From NCBI GenBank assembly GCA_910588195.1, contig CAJUPN010000001.1, forward strand, positions 124,001 to 188,000: a stretch of 64,000 nt of DNA, given 5' to 3'. The DNA comes from an uncultured Bacilli bacterium (GTDB lineage: Bacteria > Bacillota_I > Bacilli_A > RF39 > UBA660). The notes under the pieces were generated by a model. The model was not told the DNA's origin and did not search any database. It saw only the letters and a list, made by a program, of their open reading frames with translations. The position numbers and the translations under genes were made by a program. This document shows positions 59,670-64,000 of the stretch, one piece after another. Each line of letters starts with the position of its first letter. Within the stretch, counting starts at the first letter, position 1.

Positions 59670-59762
59670 ATTTAATGTTTAGGTTAAAAAATCCATTTTC
59701 ATTTTGTAATTTATCTATTATGTGATAGAATAGGTCTAGTTTGGCTAAAGGAGAGAATAAAA

Positions 59763-61139
59763 ATGCAACAAATATTACAAGATGAATACATGAAATTAAG
59801 ATTAAAGTTTTATAAAAAAGTAGTTATTAATGCTTCTTTTTATATAGAAAAGATTATTTCTAATCAAATAAAATCCGTTGATAGAAAAGTAGCATTAAAA
59901 TCTTTAAAAAAATTTACTATAAAATATAATTTAGAAGATTATTATGAAGATTTAGTTAAGACTTTGGATAACCATTGGAAGCAAGAAGGAGTTCGTATCA
60001 TTTGTGATTCGAAGTCTAAAACTCTTGAGTCTCGTTATACTTTATTTTTTAATATTCAAAAATTTGAAACAGCAAATAGTGAAAGTGATGAAATATTTAA
60101 AATTAATTTTGTGAGACATTTATTAGAGTTTTTTGAAGAAGACAATAACTATTTATTTTTGGATTTTGATTTATTAAGAGATTTTATTGATGATATTTCT
60201 ATTAATAAAAAAGAAAAAGCTAACTTAATATTAGAAATTGCTAAGATAAATGCCGACAGATATAAAAGTGGTAATTATAAAATTCCTTTAGATAGGGATG
60301 TTTTGTTAAATTCTAATAAACCTCGTGTTTTAGGAATGTTTATTAGTCTGTTAGTTGATTTTAATATGATAGATGAATTAGAAAATCATAAAAGTAAATT
60401 AGCGAGAATTATCTATAAAAAAGCAAAAAAAATAAATGATGAATATTCTAGTTTTCCATCGACAGTTCTAAATGCTTGTGTTGATATTTCAACAAGTGTT
60501 GCATTAGATTTAAGTGATTCGGATGTAGAGGAAAGATTATTATCTGGTTTAGAGGCTTTAGATTTTTTAGAAGTTTATAGATCTTTAATTTTAAATCAAT
60601 CTACTTCTTTAAAACAAGATGAGGCAGTACAAACTAGTGAGATAGTAGAAGAAGTAAAAGAAGAACCAGAAAATAGTGATAAAAAACAAGAGTTTGTTTT
60701 ATCTAATAGGGAAGCAAAATTTCTTTCAAGAAGCTTAAATAAAGTATATGATTTTGAAAAACATAGATGTTTAGTTAATATGTCAATGGATAAAATAATT
60801 GAATGTGTATCGAAAATGATTATCCTTAAAATGGATGAAGAAACAATTAATAAATTTATTTTTGCATGTGAAAAGAGATTAAAACGTGATCCATTGTTTG
60901 CTTATATGGAATCTTTGGATAAAATGAAGAGTTTAATAAGAGATGAAAGTGGATTAGGTTATTTAGCTGAATTAGAGAAGACTTTAAAATATTTAATTAC
61001 ATTAGATAGTGAAAGTGTTCTTTATAAAGAGGGATTAGAGTTAGCTTCTCATTATGTAAAACTAATAAATAATCAGATTGGGGAGAATTATTCTTATGAG
61101 TATAATAAAGCTTTAGAGCTTATAAATATGAATAAGTAA
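59763..61139 (+). CDS. Uncharacterised 458-residue helical protein
   Basis: I do not recognise this gene. It has two helical regions (about 1-275 and 310-458) joined by an acidic linker (EIVEEVKEEPENSDKKQE). No signal peptide, membrane span or catalytic motif. Repeated Leu/Lys/Asp helices suggest a protein-binding scaffold. It ends 14 bases before the ABC exporter start and probably shares its transcript, since no terminator lies between; a transport-linked role is possible but not shown. Confidence 0.65.
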   Translation: MQQILQDEYMKLRLKFYKKVVINASFYIEKIISNQIKSVDRKVALKSLKKFTIKYNLEDYYEDLVKTLDNHWKQEGVRIICDSKSKTLESRYTLFFNIQKFETANSESDEIFKINFVRHLLEFFEEDNNYLFLDFDLLRDFIDDISINKKEKANLILEIAKINADRYKSGNYKIPLDRDVLLNSNKPRVLGMFISLLVDFNMIDELENHKSKLARIIYKKAKKINDEYSSFPSTVLNACVDISTSVALDLSDSDVEERLLSGLEALDFLEVYRSLILNQSTSLKQDEAVQTSEIVEEVKEEPENSDKKQEFVLSNREAKFLSRSLNKVYDFEKHRCLVNMSMDKIIECVSKMIILKMDEETINKFIFACEKRLKRDPLFAYMESLDKMKSLIRDESGLGYLAELEKTLKYLITLDSESVLYKEGLELASHYVKLINNQIGENYSYEYNKALELINMNK

Positions 61140-61153
61140 AAGAAGGTGATAAA

Positions 61154-62932
61154 ATGAGTAAAAAAGATAAGAAAGAAGATGGGAAAGAAAAAATTAAATT
61201 TAGTAGTTTATTTAAGTATTTAAAATATTCATACAAATATGCTAAACAAGAAAAAAAGTATTTATTTTTGGTTTTAATTGCAAATATTATTCTTACGATT
61301 ATTTCGATAGCTGTTCCCATATTTGGAGCAAAGCAAATAGTTTCTTTGACTGGAGGAGAATGGAATAGATTAATTGTTGTAATAATTACTATATTTGTTC
61401 TTGAAATATCGAGAAATTTAGGAAGATTAATTTATATGCTTTCTTGGAATAAATATTTTTATAGTGTAAAAAAGAATATTCAATTAGATTTGGCTGAAGA
61501 AATGCTAAAAATAACTCAAGATGATTTGAATATGAATTCAAGTGGTGTTTTTATTGAAAGATTGAATAATGATACAGAAAAACTTACAGATATTTTTATT
61601 GATTTACTTGATTGGATATCTGACATAGTAGGAGGTCTTGGAGTTTTTATAGGGATATTTTTTATAAATAAAATAATTTTTGGTATTTACTTATTTTTTA
61701 TAGTAGTATTATTCTTTTTTCAAAAGAGAGCTCAGGATATTCTAATGAAGAAGCGAAAAATTCATATTAAAAATCGTGAGAAAGTAAATGGTTTTACTTC
61801 TGAAATTATTAGAGGTGCAAAAGATATTAAGATACTTAATGCTGAGAAGTCATTTTTAATTCATGCATCATCGATAATGGATATACTAAAAAAATCAGGA
61901 AATGATTTAAATGGTACTCGAGCTAAATTAAATTTTTTAAATGGTGATGTTCGAGATTTATTAGATTTACTAATAAGTTTATTTGGTGTTTATTTTATAA
62001 TAAATGGTAATTTATCAGTATCAGCAATGTTGATAATCTATAATTATTCACCAAAGATTATGAATTTATCCTCACATTTTGAAAGACTTATTGAATGTAT
62101 TAATGAATTTAATTTATCAGCAAGTAGAATATTCGGAGTACTAGTGGAAGAAGAGTTTCATAAAGAATCTTTTGGCACTATGAGTGTTAAAAAATTAAAT
62201 GGTAATATTGTTTTTGATAAAGTATCCTTTTCTTATGATGATGAACAAAGCGTATTAAAAAATATGAGTTTTGAAGTTGAAGCTAATAAGACGGTGGCAT
62301 TCGTAGGTAAAAGTGGTGCAGGGAAGACAACAATATTTAATTTAATAAGTAAACTTTATGATGCAGATAGTGGAGAAATAATTTTAGATAAATATAATAT
62401 AAAAGATTTGGACCGTGATTCGATTCGTGGAAATTTGTCAATAATATCTCAAAATCCATATATTTATAATATGTCCATTAGAGAGAATCTTCAAATTATA
62501 AAAACTGATGCAACAGAAAAAGATATAAAGAAAGCTTGTAAAATGGCTTGCTTACATGACTTTGTAATGACCTTAAAAGATGGTTATGATACTATTGTAG
62601 GTGAAGGTGGCGTAACCTTATCTGGTGGGCAAAAGCAAAGACTTGCAATTGCTCGTGCCTTTTTACTTAAAACTAAAATAATTTTGTTTGATGAAGCAAC
62701 TTCAGCTTTAGATAATGAGACTCAAAAAGAGATTACTAAGGCTATTGAAAATATGAAGGGAGATTATACAGTTTTAATAATTGCCCATCGATTATCAACT
62801 GTTCAAAATGCGGATAAAATATTTGTCATTGATAATGGTAAAGTTGTAGATTCTGGTACAAGAAATTATTTGCTTAAGAATTGTAAAGTATTTAAAAAGC
62901 TTTATGAAACAGAACTAGAAGATGAAAATTAA
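61154..62932 (+). CDS. ABC exporter half-transporter (membrane and ATPase domains fused)
   Basis: The 592-residue protein starts with a charged cytoplasmic tail, then six membrane helices (about 35-320), then a nucleotide-binding domain. Walker A is VGKSGAGKTT, the Q loop IISQNP, the signature LSGGQKQR, Walker B IILFDEATSALD and the switch His in IAHRLST. It should act as a homodimer exporting lipid, peptide or drug; no adjacent leader peptidase (C39) domain is present. SD AGAAGGTG precedes ATG 61154. Confidence 0.93.
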   Translation: MSKKDKKEDGKEKIKFSSLFKYLKYSYKYAKQEKKYLFLVLIANIILTIISIAVPIFGAKQIVSLTGGEWNRLIVVIITIFVLEISRNLGRLIYMLSWNKYFYSVKKNIQLDLAEEMLKITQDDLNMNSSGVFIERLNNDTEKLTDIFIDLLDWISDIVGGLGVFIGIFFINKIIFGIYLFFIVVLFFFQKRAQDILMKKRKIHIKNREKVNGFTSEIIRGAKDIKILNAEKSFLIHASSIMDILKKSGNDLNGTRAKLNFLNGDVRDLLDLLISLFGVYFIINGNLSVSAMLIIYNYSPKIMNLSSHFERLIECINEFNLSASRIFGVLVEEEFHKESFGTMSVKKLNGNIVFDKVSFSYDDEQSVLKNMSFEVEANKTVAFVGKSGAGKTTIFNLISKLYDADSGEIILDKYNIKDLDRDSIRGNLSIISQNPYIYNMSIRENLQIIKTDATEKDIKKACKMACLHDFVMTLKDGYDTIVGEGGVTLSGGQKQRLAIARAFLLKTKIILFDEATSALDNETQKEITKAIENMKGDYTVLIIAHRLSTVQNADKIFVIDNGKVVDSGTRNYLLKNCKVFKKLYETELEDEN

Positions 62933-62956
62933 AACACGAACTATTCGTGTTTTTTA
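62932..62956 (+). terminator. Intrinsic terminator of the exporter
   Basis: AAACACGAA, loop ACTA, TTCGTGTTT, then T-run. Confidence 0.85.
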
Positions 62957-62979
62957 TGTAAAATAAAAGGTGTCTAGTA

Positions 62980-63021
62980 TGATAAAAAAAGCCAAATTTC
63001 TTGCATACACTAAAGGATGAT
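62980..63021 (+). other. 13-codon leader-like frame
   Basis: An AAAGGTG SD precedes ATG 62980, which opens a 13-codon peptide (MIKKAKFLAYTKG) ending at 63019-63021, 42 bases before the surface gene. The region could be a leader peptide or a deleted gene start; no attenuator hairpin was seen. Confidence 0.25.
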
Positions 63022-63063
63022 GATATAAGTGTATTAGAATATAAAAATAGATGGAGAATATTT

Positions 63064-64000
63064 ATGGATAATAAAAAAAGAAATATTGTACTTACACTTA
63101 TTGTTTTATTAGCAATCGGCTTTGCAAGTGTTTCATCAGTCTTAGTAATAAATGGCTTACTTGCAATAGGAGAAAATAGTGAGGATTTTAAAATTATATT
63201 TACAAGTGCAAGTATAGATGGAACACAGAGAAATGATGTAATAAGCGAAAGCAAAACAGCAATATCTTATGAAACGAAAGTGTTATCTTTAATTGATGAA
63301 GAGTCAACTTTAGAATATGAGGCAACAAATACAAGTAGAAACTATGATGCCGATGTACAAATAGTATGTAACATTGTAGATGAAGATGAAAACATCATAG
63401 AAGGTGAAAATGAATATGTTGATATGACATATGCACCAAAGAGTATGGAACTATTAGCAGGAGAAACTAAACAAGGCTCAATAACTGCAAAACTAAAAAA
63501 AGCAGTAACAGAACCAATGGATATACATATTAAATGTACTTTAAATGGAACACCAAAAGAAAGAGATGAATTACCAACAACGACAACAACATCGAAAGTT
63601 GAAGAAGGTGAACCAAATTTTCCAGAGCCAGATCTTGGTAATGATAAATTAATCCCTATAAATTTAGCGAATGATGGGACAGTAACTGTAGCAAATACGG
63701 AAGAAGAATGGTATGATTACGATAATAAAGAGTGGGCAAATGCTATAATACTAATAGATTCTCCGAGCAAAATTTATAACGTTGGTGATGTAGTGTTGGA
63801 AGATGATATTGAGTCATACTTTGTTTGGATACCAAGATATAGATATCAAATATTTGATGATGGAAATTATACAGAAGCAATAAATGATATACCAATAGAA
63901 AATGGAAAAGAAATACAAATTGAATTTGAAACAAACGATGTAACACCATCAACTGGAAGTACAAAAGGTTCATGGTTAACTCACCCTGCATTTACTAATT
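63064..64000 (+). CDS. Large surface protein with shared N-terminal module, 3' end outside the window
   Basis: The frame runs from ATG 63064 (SD TGGAGA) to the window edge, giving at least 312 residues. Residues 1-30 are a membrane segment (VLLAIGFASVSSVLVING). The beta module (about 33-175) matches the 23866 protein almost end to end (EDFKIIFTSASIDGTQRNDV, then EPMDIHIKCTLNGT). A short Thr linker and an IYNVGDVVLEDDIESYFVWIPRYRY block follow, a motif seen on Bacillota surface proteins. Codons end mainly in A, as in its relatives. Confidence 0.8.
   Translation, partial: MDNKKRNIVLTLIVLLAIGFASVSSVLVINGLLAIGENSEDFKIIFTSASIDGTQRNDVISESKTAISYETKVLSLIDEESTLEYEATNTSRNYDADVQIVCNIVDEDENIIEGENEYVDMTYAPKSMELLAGETKQGSITAKLKKAVTEPMDIHIKCTLNGTPKERDELPTTTTTSKVEEGEPNFPEPDLGNDKLIPINLANDGTVTVANTEEEWYDYDNKEWANAIILIDSPSKIYNVGDVVLEDDIESYFVWIPRYRYQIFDDGNYTEAINDIPIENGKEIQIEFETNDVTPSTGSTKGSWLTHPAFTN

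Noticed and set aside
61154..62932. Bacteriocin exporter
   Set aside because: There is no C39 peptidase domain and no small double-glycine precursor gene beside it.
62892..63254. 120-codon minus-strand frame over the exporter end
   Set aside because: It crosses a terminator and the surface gene start and shows no promoter or SD.
1..64000. Mycoplasma genetic code (UGA as Trp)
   Set aside because: Several complete genes end in TGA at the expected length and tryptophans are encoded by TGG.

Overview
The window is 64 kb of very AT-rich DNA, almost all of it transcribed left to right. UGA is used as a stop and tryptophan is encoded by UGG, so this is the standard bacterial code and not the Mycoplasma code. 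Core genes are those of Bacillota (ezrA, lexA, scpA-scpB, a DedA protein, the sporulation sigma factor sigG beside a YlmC/YmxH PRC-barrel gene). With the small genes, low GC and surface proteins built on cohesin, dockerin and leucine-rich repeats, this suggests an uncultured gut-type Bacilli lineage (Erysipelotrichales or RF39-like). The taxonomic placement is inference.

Layout. 0-11.4 kb: membrane and signalling genes (YgjV-like protein, esterase, PlsC-like acyltransferase, hybrid histidine kinase with two receivers), an ADP-ribosyltransferase-like protein, an orphan large serine recombinase and a DUF218 protein. 11.4-13.6 kb: a GNAT acetyltransferase, a broken small gene, a truncated substrate-binding protein and a DedA gene. 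13.7-19 kb: a long acidic coiled-coil protein, then a dockerin-tailed glucosaminidase followed 8 bases later by a membrane-anchored cohesin protein. 19-19.3 kb and 38.1-38.5 kb: two copies of a small type I toxin-antitoxin-like locus. 21-29 kb: polA and mutM, separated by a leucine-rich surface protein and an amidoligase plus two zincin-like genes. 28.9-31.4 kb: an Rpn-family nuclease and a second surface protein. 31.5-38 kb: ezrA, a cysteine desulfurase, a T-box leader with a [4Fe-4S]-type trpS, and gltX. 38.5-43.3 kb: a 48-residue surface module, a zinc-ribbon membrane protein, sigG, ylmC, lspA, rluD and a rhomboid protease. 43.4-46 kb: a HipA-like protein, lexA with its SOS operators, a divergent 45-residue membrane protein and a papain-fold protein. 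46-50.6 kb: miaB, a membrane protein, scpA-scpB and a pentapeptide-repeat protein. 50.6-64 kb: tRNA-Leu(CAA), a PP-loop ATPase/TudS-like/transglutaminase-like cluster, a GDPD protein, tRNA-Gln(CUG), a Ppx-like protein, a 5'-nucleotidase, several clade-type unknowns, an ABC exporter and the start of a third large surface protein.

Transcription units are short. Most genes have their own TATAAT-type -10, a leader of only about 15-35 bases and an intrinsic terminator, so most listed operons are overlap-coupled pairs. The strongest leads for new biology are the cohesin/dockerin autolysin pair, the two toxin loci whose 5' and 3' repeats change together, the SOS-linked small membrane protein beside lexA, the amidoligase-zincin trio inserted between polA and mutM, and the PP-loop/TudS-like pair.
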